From NCBI GenBank assembly GCA_964511575.1, contig CAZEFM010000005.1, forward strand, positions 20,953 to 84,952: a DNA stretch of 64,000 nucleotides, read 5' to 3'. The stretch comes from CALKHT01 sp964511575. GTDB taxonomy: Bacteria > Planctomycetota > Phycisphaerae > Phycisphaerales > Phycisphaeraceae. How positions within the stretch are numbered: position 1 is the first letter of the stretch; the number at the start of each line of letters is the position of its first letter. Below the pieces are notes generated by a model, which saw only the letters and a list, made by a program, of their open reading frames with translations, was not told where the DNA came from and did no database searches. The position numbers and the translations under genes are program-made. Below, one piece after another: positions 8,872 to 16,401 of the stretch.

Positions 8872-9435
8872 ATGGGTGTGGATGATGCCGAATTGGCGCG
8901 GCGTGTGGCTCAAAACGATCGTGAGGCCGCAGCGGCGCTCGTCACGCGCTATCAGGCGTCCCTGCGAACCTTCCTCGGACGCATCTGCACCTGTCAGGAG
9001 GCCGCCGACGACCTGGCGCAGGAAACCTTCATCCGCATGCTGCGATACGCCCATCGCTACGACGGGCGCTATCCGATGAAGACCTGGCTCTTCACCATCG
9101 CCCGACGGCTGCTCATCAACCACCTGCGCGACTCCGGCCGCATGCACCTCGGCGATGGTTTCGACGCGCAACCATCCGCCCACGCCCGTCCCGATGAACT
9201 GGCCAGCCGAAACGACCAGCAGCACTGGACGCGCGGCATGTTGCGACAGGCGATGGCCGAACTGCCCGAAGCGCAGCGTCAGGTGCTGATGCTCTTTTAT
9301 CATCAGGATCAGTCGATCGACGAGATCGCCCGGACGATGCAGATGCCCCATGGCACAGTCAAAAGCCATCTGCACCGGGCCCGTGCCGCGCTGCGGACGT
9401 TGCTTGCCCCCCAACGGGAGGCGATGGAACCATGA
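8872..9435 (+). CDS. ECF-type RNA polymerase sigma factor (sigma-70 family)
   Basis: A 187-residue sigma factor with region 2 (ELARRVAQ through the DDLAQETFIRML core-binding/-10 helix, then WLFTIARRLLINHLRD) and region 4 (LPEAQRQVLMLFYHQDQSIDEIA followed by the MPHGTVKSHLHRARAALR helix-turn-helix). Region 3 is absent, as in group 4 (ECF) factors. I chose the ATG at 8872, where homology begins; an in-frame ATG at 8761 would add 37 residues without recognisable similarity, and neither start has a strong ribosome binding site. Its stop overlaps the next gene by four bases (ATGA), the usual sigma/anti-sigma coupling. It probably controls the exported protein two genes downstream; the signal is unknown. 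Confidence 0.93.
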   Translation: MGVDDAELARRVAQNDREAAAALVTRYQASLRTFLGRICTCQEAADDLAQETFIRMLRYAHRYDGRYPMKTWLFTIARRLLINHLRDSGRMHLGDGFDAQPSAHARPDELASRNDQQHWTRGMLRQAMAELPEAQRQVLMLFYHQDQSIDEIARTMQMPHGTVKSHLHRARAALRTLLAPQREAMEP

Positions 9436-10070
9436 TCAATCAACCTTCAGACAAACACGTGAATCACCCACCCCTGTCCCGCCACGATGAACGCTGGGAG
9501 GCGTACCGCGATGGCACGCTGTCCGATGAGCAGCGGGCGCGTTTCGAAGAGTGCCTGGCGCGCGACGAGCAGGCGGCTGACCTCTTTGCCCGGGAGTCGC
9601 AATGGCTGGCGATGCTTGGCGAGGATGAGCGCTTCGACGATGCCGATGCGTTCACCGACCGCGTCGTGGCGCGATGGGCCGAAACGCCGCGCGGCGGTGT
9701 GCTCGGCCGAATCGGCCACCGCAAAATGGCGGCCATCGGCATCGCATGGGCGGCGCTTTTGGCGCTCGTCGTCGGGCTGAGCCAGACCGCCTGGTGGGGC
9801 GGCACGACGATGCCCGCCAACACCCACTCGCGTCCTGCGGCTCACCCCGTCAGCACGCTGCTGGAACACGCCAACCGTCGTTACGACGAACAGGCGATGC
9901 GGGTGACACGCATGCTCGACCAGTCGGGCGAACTGATCAATCCGGAAACGTTTGTGTACATGCTCGTGGAGCCCGTCTCCCGCGGCCGCTTCACCGCGCC
10001 CGTTGCTCCGAACGAAACAACATCGTCCGATGTGCAACCGGTCGCGCCGAACGACGGTAGCAACAGGTGA
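9432..10070 (+). CDS. Membrane-anchored anti-sigma-factor-like protein
   Basis: A 212-residue protein translationally coupled to the sigma gene. The N-terminal 90 residues are acidic and helical (DERWEAYRDGTLSDEQRARF and following), resembling the cytoplasmic domain of planctomycete anti-sigma proteins. One membrane helix lies at about residues 99-117, and a 90-residue extracytoplasmic tail follows. The zinc-binding HxxxCxxC motif of classical ZAS anti-sigma factors is absent, so sequestration would be zinc-independent. The role is inferred from gene order, overlap and topology, not from a recognised domain. Confidence 0.65.
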   Translation: MINQPSDKHVNHPPLSRHDERWEAYRDGTLSDEQRARFEECLARDEQAADLFARESQWLAMLGEDERFDDADAFTDRVVARWAETPRGGVLGRIGHRKMAAIGIAWAALLALVVGLSQTAWWGGTTMPANTHSRPAAHPVSTLLEHANRRYDEQAMRVTRMLDQSGELINPETFVYMLVEPVSRGRFTAPVAPNETTSSDVQPVAPNDGSNR

Positions 10071-10113
10071 CTCGCGAGCGACGCAATCAAACGAACCAAC
10101 GAAAGGCTAACCG

Positions 10114-11643
10114 ATGAAACTGCGCCGAATCAGCGCAATGGTGATGATGACCCTGCTGTTGTTGCAGTTGCCTGCCGTGGGGCAGGAGACGGCCCGGCTG
10201 GCGCCAGCCAACGCGGGGGTGTATATCGAGATCAACAACCTGGCGGAACATCGTGCCGACTGGGAAGAAGACCCGGTGGCGCAGTTGTTCCGCGACCACT
10301 TCCCCGAGCCGCCACAGAACGAGGATTGGCAGGCGGTGCAGGATGCGCTGGGCATGACCAGCGAACAGATCGTCGACACGTACTTCGGCCGGACGGTGGC
10401 GCTCATTGGTCGGGAGCCGGGGCCGAACCAGCCGGTGGTGCTCGTCAGCCGTATTGTGCCTGAGGACGGCGTGCTGGCGCGGGAGGGGCTGCAACTCGTC
10501 GAGGGCGAGAAGGTGGGCAACTTCGCCACCTACACCACGCCTGATGGTCAGACGCGCTTCGCGTTTCACGATGAATGGATGGTGATCAGCAACATCGATC
10601 ACAACGACTACTTCCGCGATGTGCTGGCACGCGATCCCAATGCGCCGTCGCTGGCTGAGGATGACACGTTCCTCGCCTGGACGCAGCGTCTGCCCGAGGA
10701 ACGCACCGGCACCATCTACATGCACAACCCTGCCCGGGGTGAGATTCACGTGATGGGCATTGTCAAGCCTCATCGCGACACGACCGTGCATTATGTGGGT
10801 TATTCGCCGGGATTCCGTCAGATTTATTCGCGATTGAGCGATGCCGAAGGCTTCGATTTCGGACCGCTGCCGCGTGGCACGCTGGCCGCATTCACGCTCA
10901 ACGTGTACGACCCCGAGCCGCGGGCCGGCCGAGGCAACGCGTTCGTCGATCAGTTGCTCGCACCGGCGACGCTGCGGGAAGTGATGGCGCAGCTTCAGGC
11001 GCCGACCGTGTTCTTCATGGGCGAGGTGCCCGGGCAGCAGCTCGATGACAACCCCGGGTTCGCGGTGCCGGCGTTCGGCCTGGCGATCAAGCTGCGTGAC
11101 GAAAAGGTGGCGGAGGACATCACCCGGGGGTTGAACAACGCGATGATGATGGCGGCGATGGCAGCCGCGGCGCAACCGCAGAACCTGCCGCCCCTGACCA
11201 CCAAACAGGCGACCCATGCCGGCACGCCGTACCAGGTGGTGAACCTCGGCGAACTGCTGGCGGCGCAATCGAATCGGCCTGAACTGAAGCACATGCAGCT
11301 CACCTACGGCCGGGTCAAGGACTGGTACGTGGTGTGCACGCAGGAGATGTTTTTCCGCCAGTCGATTTCGGCGCAGCGTGGCGACTTCGCCCCCGCCGAT
11401 GCCGCCAACGACATGGAGCCGATCGCCCGCGCGTTTGTTCGGCCGACGGCGCTGGGTACGCACATCATCGGGTTGGCGGAACATCTGCGTGACAACCCGG
11501 TGGACCGCGTGACGCCGGACACCTGGGCGAACCTGAAGGTGATGGGTCAGGCGTTGACGTTCTACAAATCGGTGAACCTGCAATTCCACCGCGCTGCCGA
11601 CGATGCGATCATCGGCAAGCTGGAAGTCATACGCGAAGACTGA
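10114..11643 (+). CDS. Exported protein of unknown function (DUF3352-like)
   Basis: A 509-residue protein with a clear signal peptide (MKLRRISAMVMMTLLLLQLPAVGQ, cleavage near residue 23), so it is periplasmic or envelope-located. The start is supported by AAAGG eight bases upstream. The body has no catalytic motif that I can identify. It is rich in short β-strand patterns, with phrases such as GVYIEINNL and GTLAAFTLNVYD and a long Ala/Met helix near residues 345-360. The layout resembles planctomycete DUF3352-type proteins, but this is a weak family call. It lies 43 bases after the anti-sigma-like gene and is probably co-transcribed, so it may be the output or the sensor of that ECF system. 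Confidence 0.6.
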   Translation: MKLRRISAMVMMTLLLLQLPAVGQETARLAPANAGVYIEINNLAEHRADWEEDPVAQLFRDHFPEPPQNEDWQAVQDALGMTSEQIVDTYFGRTVALIGREPGPNQPVVLVSRIVPEDGVLAREGLQLVEGEKVGNFATYTTPDGQTRFAFHDEWMVISNIDHNDYFRDVLARDPNAPSLAEDDTFLAWTQRLPEERTGTIYMHNPARGEIHVMGIVKPHRDTTVHYVGYSPGFRQIYSRLSDAEGFDFGPLPRGTLAAFTLNVYDPEPRAGRGNAFVDQLLAPATLREVMAQLQAPTVFFMGEVPGQQLDDNPGFAVPAFGLAIKLRDEKVAEDITRGLNNAMMMAAMAAAAQPQNLPPLTTKQATHAGTPYQVVNLGELLAAQSNRPELKHMQLTYGRVKDWYVVCTQEMFFRQSISAQRGDFAPADAANDMEPIARAFVRPTALGTHIIGLAEHLRDNPVDRVTPDTWANLKVMGQALTFYKSVNLQFHRAADDAIIGKLEVIRED

Positions 11644-11650
11644 GGGGGGT

Positions 11651-11707
11651 GGCAGCCTCCGCCGGCTGCCCACTTCGTGTACACCGCCGGTGAAAGCCGG
11701 CGGTTTT
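11651..11707 (+). terminator. Tandem hairpins ending in T4, terminator of the sigma-factor operon
   Basis: A first hairpin, GGCAGCC (11651-11657) with GGCTGCC (11664-11670), is followed by a second, CCGCCGG (11684-11690) with CCGGCGG (11697-11703), then TTTT. It isolates the upstream operon from the leuA control region. Confidence 0.75.
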
Positions 11708-11767
11708 CATTGGTGAAGCCTTTGACCTGGGTTGGAAGGAGGTGATGAAACGGGCGGCAAAGTGAAG

Positions 11768-11796
11768 TTGACGCCCTCGATGCACGATTTTATGAT
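11768..11796 (+). promoter_or_regulatory. leuA operon promoter (upstream of the leader peptide)
   Basis: TTGACG (11768-11773), exactly 17 bases, then TATGAT (11791-11796): five of six matches in both hexamers at ideal spacing, the best promoter in the window. The leader-peptide ATG is at 11806, so the mRNA would start at or within about five bases of that codon. Confidence 0.7.
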
Positions 11797-11805
11797 GGTG
11801 ACGCT

Positions 11806-11892
11806 ATGACGAACCGTCTCGCTCTATCTCCGGCTTCCACGCAGCTAAGCAGCCTTGAGCTTCTTGGCCTGCATCTGGTGCGCCTGGGATAG
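11806..11892 (+). CDS. Leucine-rich leader peptide of leuA (28 aa)
   Basis: A 28-codon open frame with nine leucines, at positions 5, 7, 14, 17, 19, 20, 22, 24 and 27. Six of them lie in the last twelve residues (LELLGLHLVRL plus the terminal Gly). Leu7 and Leu14 are CTA codons, a rare choice in this GC-rich sequence and the codon type used for control in the E. coli leu leader. No other in-frame ATG or GTG lies upstream before a stop. The gene starts nine bases after the -10 of a good promoter and ends five bases before the 3' end of a segment able to pair with the leuA terminator. Its likely role is to sense charged leucyl-tRNA by ribosome stalling, not to make a functional peptide. Confidence 0.75.
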   Translation: MTNRLALSPASTQLSSLELLGLHLVRLG

Positions 11893-11960
11893 GGCAAACG
11901 CGCGATTTTGAGGTTTCCTGTGTCGCCCTGTCCCCCATGCCGGACAGGGCGTTGTTGTTT
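11821..11960 (+). promoter_or_regulatory. leuA transcription attenuator (protector, antiterminator and intrinsic terminator)
   Basis: Four segments give mutually exclusive pairings. Segment 1 (11821-11831) can pair with segment 2 (11886-11895) over ten base pairs with one U.G and one bulged U. Segment 2, GGGATAGGGC, can instead pair with segment 3, GCCCTGTCCC (11925-11934), over ten pairs with one wobble. Segment 3 with segment 4 forms the terminator: CGCCCTGTCC (11924-11933) with GGACAGGGCG (11942-11951), then TTGTTGTTT. Segment 2 contains the leader stop codon, so a ribosome that finishes the leader hides it and permits termination, whereas one stalled at early Leu codons frees it. The pairings are read directly from sequence; the mechanism is inferred from the enterobacterial leu and trp models. 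Confidence 0.72.
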
Positions 11961-12022
11961 CAGGGGGATGAACGTAAAAACCGCAGCATCACGGGGAAGT
12001 GCCCCGACGTAAGGAACGAATC

Positions 12023-13621
12023 ATGAGCGAACCAACCCACATCCGGATCTTCGACACCACGTTGCGCGACGGCGAGCAATCGCCCGGAGCAAGCCTGAAC
12101 CGATCGGAGAAGCTGGAGATCGCGCGGCAACTCGAAGCGATGGGGGTGGATGTCATCGAAGCGGGGTTCCCCATCACGTCGACGGGTGACTTTGAAGCGG
12201 TGCGCGCGATCGCAGGGGAGCTGAGTCAGGCGACGGTGGCGGGGTTGGCACGCTGTGTACCGCGTGACATCGATCGTGCCGGTGAAGCGGTGAAGGATGC
12301 CGCCCATCCGCGGATCCACGTCTTCTGTGCGACGAGCAAGATCCATCGTGAGCACAAGCTCAAGAAGGCGATCGATGAAATCATTCGTTTGTCGGTGCAG
12401 TCGGTGGAGCAGGCGCGCCAGTACACCGATGACGTGGAGTTTTCGCCGGAGGACGGCTCGCGCACGGAACTGGATGTGCTCGTGGAGATCACGCAGGCCG
12501 TTGTCGAGGCGGGCGCCACGACGGTGAACATTCCCGACACGGTGGGTTACGCCATGCCCGAGGAGTACGGCAACATCTTCCGTTACGTGCGGGAGAAGCT
12601 GCCCATGCTCGATGAGCGGAATATCTACCTCAGCGCACACTGCCACAACGACCTGGGGCTCGCCGTCGCGAACTCGCTGGCGGCGGTACAGAACGGCTGC
12701 CGTCAGGTCGAGTGCACCATCAACGGCATCGGTGAACGCGCGGGCAACGCGGCGCTCGAGGAAATCATCATGGCGCTGCGCACCCGGCAGGACTACTTCA
12801 ACCGCTTCATCACGAAGGTGAACACCCGGAAGATCTACCCGATTTCGCGCACCGTTTCGATGATGACGGGTTTGTTTGTGCAGCGAAACAAGGCGATCGT
12901 CGGCGAGAATGCGTTTGCCCATGAATCGGGCATCCATCAGGATGGCATGCTCAAGCATCGCGATACCTATGAGATCATGAACCCCTCGGAGATCGGCATC
13001 CCCGAGAGCAAGCTGGTGCTGGGCAAGCATTCGGGACGGCACGCGTTTCGTCAGCGCATTGTGGACATGGGCTACACCATCGACGATGCGGCGCTCGAGA
13101 AGGCGTTTGATGCATTCAAGGCGCTGGCGGACAAGAAGAAGGATGTGTACGACGAGGACATCGAAGCGATTCTGGATCAACTGCTCGAAGAAGAGCGGCC
13201 GATGTGGGAACTGGTGCGGTTTCAGGTGACCAGCGGCACGGGGGTGATCGCGATGGCGACAGTGGTGATGCGCGACAGCAGCGGTGTCGAACGCATGGAG
13301 GCGGCGACGGGCGACGGGCCGATCGACGCGATCTATTCCGCCATGCAGCAGGCGACCGGTGTTACCGTGAAGCTCGAGGACTATCAGACGCGTTCGATCA
13401 CCAGCGGCAAGGATGCGCAGGGTGAGGTGACGGTTGCGGTGCGACACAACGATCGACAGGTTCGCGGTCGCGGCTTCTCCACCGACGTTGTCGAAGCGGC
13501 CGCCAAGGCGTATCTGTCGGCACTTAACCGCATCCGCAGCACCGAAGCCCGAAGCGTTCCCGCGACAAGTCCGACGGATGATGAAGCCGCGGCTTCACAG
13601 GTAGCAGCCGTGACGCCATGA
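12023..13621 (+). CDS. leuA: 2-isopropylmalate synthase LeuA
   Basis: LeuA commits carbon to leucine by condensing acetyl-CoA with 2-oxoisovalerate. The 532-residue protein has the DRE-TIM catalytic barrel (FDTTLRDGEQSPG at about 10-22, the metal-binding HCHNDLGLA near 206 and GIGERAGNAALEE near 236), a linker, and the C-terminal LeuA allosteric domain (from about residue 390), which gives leucine feedback inhibition. A short Ala/Thr-rich tail extends beyond the domain. The ATG at 12023 has AAGGA seven bases upstream. It lies downstream of the leader-peptide attenuator and overlaps the next gene by four bases, so it is probably controlled both by attenuation and by allostery. Confidence 0.96.
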   Translation: MSEPTHIRIFDTTLRDGEQSPGASLNRSEKLEIARQLEAMGVDVIEAGFPITSTGDFEAVRAIAGELSQATVAGLARCVPRDIDRAGEAVKDAAHPRIHVFCATSKIHREHKLKKAIDEIIRLSVQSVEQARQYTDDVEFSPEDGSRTELDVLVEITQAVVEAGATTVNIPDTVGYAMPEEYGNIFRYVREKLPMLDERNIYLSAHCHNDLGLAVANSLAAVQNGCRQVECTINGIGERAGNAALEEIIMALRTRQDYFNRFITKVNTRKIYPISRTVSMMTGLFVQRNKAIVGENAFAHESGIHQDGMLKHRDTYEIMNPSEIGIPESKLVLGKHSGRHAFRQRIVDMGYTIDDAALEKAFDAFKALADKKKDVYDEDIEAILDQLLEEERPMWELVRFQVTSGTGVIAMATVVMRDSSGVERMEAATGDGPIDAIYSAMQQATGVTVKLEDYQTRSITSGKDAQGEVTVAVRHNDRQVRGRGFSTDVVEAAAKAYLSALNRIRSTEARSVPATSPTDDEAAASQVAAVTP

Positions 13622-14199
13622 GCCTGATCATTCCCATCGACGATGAGTTGACGCTTCGTCTGCTTGAGCCGCAGCATGCGGAGGAGATCTATGCTGTTGC
13701 GGATGCGAATCGTGAGCACATCGGGCAATGGATGCCGTGGGTTGCGGTGACGCGCAGTGCCGCGGACTCCCGTGCTTATGCGGAGCGGGCGCTGCGCGAT
13801 TTTGCGGAACGTCGGCAAATGCATATGGCCATGGTGTATCGCGGCAGGATCGTCGGTGGCACGGGATGGGTCGACTGGAAGGACTACAGCACATCGGGCA
13901 TGAACGTCACCGGCGCGACAGCGGACATTGGATACTGGGTGGCGGCTGATCTGCAGGGCAGAGGCATCGTTACCCGAAGTGTGCGGGCGCTGATCGATCT
14001 GGCATTTCGCGAGTATCAGATGCACCGCCTGACTATCCGCGCCGAGCCGCAGAACAGACGCAGTTGTGCCGTGGCGCTGCGTCTGGGCTTTCGCCACGAA
14101 GGCACACTCCGCCATGTCTGTCGCTGGAACGACCGTTGGATCGACCACAACCTTTACGCGCTCCTGGCGGAGGAGTGGCGAGGGCGTGGACAATCGTGA
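13618..14199 (+). CDS. GNAT family N-acetyltransferase (RimJ/RimL-like)
   Basis: A 193-residue acetyltransferase of the GNAT fold, expected to transfer acetyl from acetyl-CoA to an amine, often the N-terminus of a ribosomal protein in the RimJ/RimL/RimI branch. Visible family features are LRLLEPQHAEEIYAV at the N-terminus, GYWVAADLQGRGIVTRSVRAL (the acetyl-CoA-binding loop with Q/R-x-x-G) near residues 110-130, and RLGFRHEGTLR near 155-165. Its start overlaps the leuA stop (ATGA), so it is in the leuA transcript and would share leucine-dependent control. No link to leucine synthesis is obvious. The substrate cannot be named from sequence. Confidence 0.88.
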   Translation: MSLIIPIDDELTLRLLEPQHAEEIYAVADANREHIGQWMPWVAVTRSAADSRAYAERALRDFAERRQMHMAMVYRGRIVGGTGWVDWKDYSTSGMNVTGATADIGYWVAADLQGRGIVTRSVRALIDLAFREYQMHRLTIRAEPQNRRSCAVALRLGFRHEGTLRHVCRWNDRWIDHNLYALLAEEWRGRGQS

Positions 14200-14241
14200 C
14201 GAAAGCTGCCGATGATCGCACGGCAGCTTTCGTGTTTGCTT
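14199..14241 (+). terminator. Terminator of the leuA-GNAT operon
   Basis: A perfect 13-pair hairpin, ACGAAAGCTGCCG (14199-14211) with CGGCAGCTTTCGT (14221-14233), is followed by a short T-rich tail. It begins at the last base of the acetyltransferase stop codon. Confidence 0.75.
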
Positions 14242-14266
14242 CGTCCGTGTTGATTGCGGTGTTCGC

Positions 14267-15124
14267 CTATCGGTCGGCGGTGGCGAAAAGGGGTTGTTGG
14301 AGGGGGCTGAGCTGGGGTTCGTCGGCCATGGGTTGGGGGTTGGGGTTGTAGTGGAATTCGCCTTTGCCGTCGGGGGTGCGGCCGTGGGCCCAGCGTCCCT
14401 GTTCGCTGGCGGTGCCGTTGGAGCAGTTCATGTATTGGTAGGCGACGTCCTGCTTCTGGCGGTCTTCGGGGAAGCTGCGGGGGGCGGGGGTGGTTTCCAG
14501 ACCGTCGCGTGCCAGTTCCTCGATGGCGGCGAGCCATTGGTTCTGGTGCATGGTGTCGCGGGCGATGAGGAAGCTGAGCATGTCGCGCACGCCATGATCG
14601 GTGGTCATCTCGTAGAGACGGCAGACCTGCAGGCGTCCCTGCGATTCGGCGGTGACGTTGGCGCGGAAGTCGCAAAGGAGATTGCCGCTGCTGATGGTGT
14701 AGCGTGCGTTCCAGGGATAACCGACGGAGTCGCTGGGCGTGGCGCCGAGACCGCTGACGATGGCGTGCTGCGGGTTCATGCCGGCGGAGAGGATGGCATC
14801 GCGTGGTGAGCTGCCGCCGAGCGCCGCCGCCACCGGTCCCACGCGCGCCGCGGCTTCCTGATCCTCGATCGAAGCGCCTTCGAGCAGTTGCGCGATCATG
14901 GTGGCGAGCATCTCGACGTGCGCGATTTCTTCGGTGGCGATGTCGAGGATCATGTCGCGGTACTTGGCTGGTCCGCGGCAGTTGAAGCCCTGAAACATGT
15001 ACTGCATCATCACTGTGATTTCGCCCCATTGTCCGCCGAGCACTTCCTGCAGCTTGCGCGCGTAGAGCGGATCAGGCTTGTCGGGCTTGGCGTTGTATTG
15101 CAGTCGCTTGTCGTGGAAGAACAT
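14267..15124 (-). CDS. Manganese-containing (non-haem) catalase
   Basis: A di-manganese catalase that disproportionates hydrogen peroxide, 285 aa, typical of the family. The ferritin-like four-helix core carries the expected ligands: E35 in WGEITVMMQY, and E66 and H69 in ATEEIAHVE; further Glu and His ligands are consistent with the GRLQVCRLYEMT and DMLSFLIARDTMH segments. The C-terminal extension with FHYNPNPQP matches longer family members. AAGGAG lies just before the ATG. It sits tail to tail with the leuA operon and is next to an SDR oxidoreductase of the kind often found in general stress loci, so a stationary-phase or oxidative-stress role is likely. Confidence 0.93.
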   Translation of the reverse strand: MFFHDKRLQYNAKPDKPDPLYARKLQEVLGGQWGEITVMMQYMFQGFNCRGPAKYRDMILDIATEEIAHVEMLATMIAQLLEGASIEDQEAAARVGPVAAALGGSSPRDAILSAGMNPQHAIVSGLGATPSDSVGYPWNARYTISSGNLLCDFRANVTAESQGRLQVCRLYEMTTDHGVRDMLSFLIARDTMHQNQWLAAIEELARDGLETTPAPRSFPEDRQKQDVAYQYMNCSNGTASEQGRWAHGRTPDGKGEFHYNPNPQPMADEPQLSPLQQPLFATADR

Positions 15125-15226
15125 CGTTGGTCACTCCTTTGGAGCGTGTGGTGTTGTGGTTGGCATGTTCAACGGCGCGGGAGGATGGTCCCCCGTGTTT
15201 CTGTTGGTCGCACAAGGCGGGCCATG

Positions 15227-16126
15227 TCAGGCGGCGCCACCGGTTTCGTCGAGGATGGCACCGGTGATGAAGCTGGAGTCGGCGTCTGAGGCGAGGAAGA
15301 CGTACATCGGCGCCACTTCCTCCGGTTGAGCGGGACGGTTGTACGCACCGCTTTCACCGAAGTGGCTGACTTCCTCGGCGCTCATGCCCTCATCCGCGGG
15401 ATTGAGCGGTGTCCAGATCGAACCGAGCGCAACGGCGTTCACACGGATGCCCTTTTCGGCGAGCATTCTGGACAGGCACTTGGTGAACGCGTTGATCGCG
15501 CCTTTGGTTGCACCATAATCCACCAGTTCGGCGGATCCTTTGAGACTCACGACGGAACTGGAGGCGATGATCGCGTCGCCTGCCTTCATGTGGGGCACGG
15601 CTGCCTGCGCGAGATAGAAGTACGCGCCGATGTTGACGGCGAAGGTTCGCTGCCATTCCTCATCGGTGATTTGGTCGAGCGATTCCTTGCGGTTCTGATG
15701 AGCGGCGTTGCTGACGAGGATGTTGAGTTGGCCGAAGGCGTGCACGGTGTGCTCGACGACCTGCCGACAGAAGGTGGGGTCAGCGAGGTCCCCCGCGATG
15801 GCGTGACATCGTCGGCCTTCGGCTTCGATGGCCTGGCGCGTTTCCTGGGCGTCGACTTCTTCTTGGGGCAGGTAGGTGAACGCGACGTCCGCGCCTTCCC
15901 GGGCGTAAAGCACGCAGATGGCTCGGCCGACACCGGAGTCGCCGCCGGTCACCAGTGCCGCCTTGCCCTGCAGCTTGCCCGCCGCCTTGTAATTCGAAGC
16001 CATGTACCGTGGGCGTGGCGACAGCTCCGCTTCGATTCCCGGAGAGGGTTGCGACTGCTCGGGAAAGGGCGGACGGGGCTCGTTGGCGATCTGCGGCGGG
16101 TCGGTCTGTTTGTGCGGCTTGATCAT
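15227..16126 (-). CDS. SDR family oxidoreductase (YghA/general-stress type)
   Basis: A short-chain dehydrogenase of 299 aa with a roughly 45-residue N-terminal extension (QTDPPQIANEPRPP and so on) that marks the YghA/YhdF/YdaD stress-associated subgroup. The Rossmann nucleotide motif is TGGDSGVGRA, the NAAH structural motif follows strand 4, and the catalytic Ser with Tyr-x-x-x-Lys appears as SSVVSLKGS and YGATKGA. An NADP(H) preference and alcohol or aldehyde substrates are usual for the group but not provable here. I chose the ATG at 16126; a GGGAG lies eight bases upstream. It reads in the same direction as the catalase gene with about 100 bases between them, perhaps one stress operon. Confidence 0.92.
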   Translation of the reverse strand: MIKPHKQTDPPQIANEPRPPFPEQSQPSPGIEAELSPRPRYMASNYKAAGKLQGKAALVTGGDSGVGRAICVLYAREGADVAFTYLPQEEVDAQETRQAIEAEGRRCHAIAGDLADPTFCRQVVEHTVHAFGQLNILVSNAAHQNRKESLDQITDEEWQRTFAVNIGAYFYLAQAAVPHMKAGDAIIASSSVVSLKGSAELVDYGATKGAINAFTKCLSRMLAEKGIRVNAVALGSIWTPLNPADEGMSAEEVSHFGESGAYNRPAQPEEVAPMYVFLASDADSSFITGAILDETGGAA

Positions 16127-16300
16127 GAGGCGGGCTCCCGTGTGGCTGCGGTTGTCGCATGGAGGTCGACAGGTATGTGGTAACACACGCGGGGTGCTGC
16201 GCCGTTCGGCGAGACACTGGGATTGACGTGGGGCAATCTTGGACGAATGCGGAAGAGCAGAAAAAGAGCGGCGGGAGGCCGAGAACATGCTGCATGGGAA

Positions 16301-16309
16301 TGCTAGAAT
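16301..16309 (+). promoter_or_regulatory. Extended -10 element upstream of phoH
   Basis: TG-C-TAGAAT (TAGAAT at 16304-16309) forms an extended -10 promoter 93 bases before the TTG start; the -35 region is poor. Confidence 0.35.
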
Positions 16310-16401
16310 CAACCGATAAGGTGTAAGGCGGGCGACCCGATTCCCGCACATCGTGTGCGGCCGGTCACCGCCGTCGTACCGGTTATGGAGGACCCTGACG
16401 C

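Noticed and set aside
11734..11765. Perfect anti-SD complement AAGGAGGTG with ATG AAA CGG right after it, upstream of the leuA leader
   Set aside because: The ATG is only two bases from the SD core, the frame ends after six codons, and the site lies upstream of the best promoter for the leuA transcript. Probably chance or part of upstream sequence.
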